This document shows, one piece after another, positions 5,791 through 5,807 of a stretch of DNA of 5,807 nt (position 1 is its first letter; every line of letters starts with the position of its first letter). The notes beneath the pieces were generated by a model. It was not told the DNA's origin, ran no database searches, and saw nothing but the letters and a program-made list of their open reading frames with translations. A program made the position numbers and the translations under genes. Source of the DNA: an uncultured Arcobacter sp. (GTDB lineage Bacteria; Campylobacterota; Campylobacteria; Campylobacterales; Arcobacteraceae); NCBI GenBank assembly GCA_913062735.1, contig CAJXWI010000188.1, positions 1-5,807 on the forward strand. Reading direction: 5' to 3'.

Positions 5791-5795
5791 AAGGA
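5791..5795 (+). promoter_or_regulatory. Shine-Dalgarno near the right edge
   Basis: AAGGA at 5791-5795 lies about 28 nt into the transcript predicted from the extended -10. The codon 6 nt downstream is ATC (5802-5804), followed by AAA and then the window edge. No ATG, GTG or TTG is seen before the end, so the start is either this ATC or a codon just outside the window at longer spacing. Confidence 0.4.
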
Positions 5796-5807
5796 AAAAC
5801 TATCAAA

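Overview
The window is AT-rich, tightly packed bacterial DNA. Gene content and protein style (a TRAP dicarboxylate-type transporter, a Cache-domain kinase with an HQWRQPL box, an OmpR-type regulator, an EI24 membrane protein, and TATAAT boxes without clear -35 elements) suggest a Campylobacterota member, most likely of the Arcobacter group. This assignment comes from recognising protein families, not from a search.

Layout. Bases 1-708 are the C-terminal part of a TRAP transporter large permease (DctM), closed by a strong intrinsic terminator (725-756). A 46-residue single-pass membrane protein (814-954) follows and converges, one base apart, on a sensor histidine kinase read leftward (956-2524). 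A 61-bp gap holding overlapping divergent -10 boxes separates the kinase from a rightward OmpR-family response regulator (2586-3269). The regulator converges on a leftward EI24/CysZ-like membrane protein (3274-4110, TTG start). Upstream of that is a leftward radical SAM/SPASM protein (4166-5038, probable ATT start). Divergent from it is a small, very acidic protein of unknown function (5149-5463). It converges on a 62-residue lipoprotein-like gene (5480-5668, leftward, probable ATT start) whose last codons form its own terminator. At the right edge a rightward promoter and ribosome binding site lead into a gene that lies almost wholly outside the window.

How the genes may work together. The TRAP permease would import a small organic acid using an ion gradient. 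The kinase carries a periplasmic Cache domain of the type that senses small carboxylates, and together with the divergent regulator it is a plausible regulatory system for the transporter; this link is inferred from position and domain type. The radical SAM, EI24, acidic and lipoprotein genes show no evident shared pathway, and most have their own promoter.

The most unusual signal is at translation starts. Two leftward genes have no ATG, GTG or TTG at the position marked by promoter, Shine-Dalgarno site and protein family. Each has ATT exactly 6 nt after a good Shine-Dalgarno sequence. A third Shine-Dalgarno, at the right edge, is followed 6 nt later by ATC. No phage, IS, CRISPR or RNA gene was seen.
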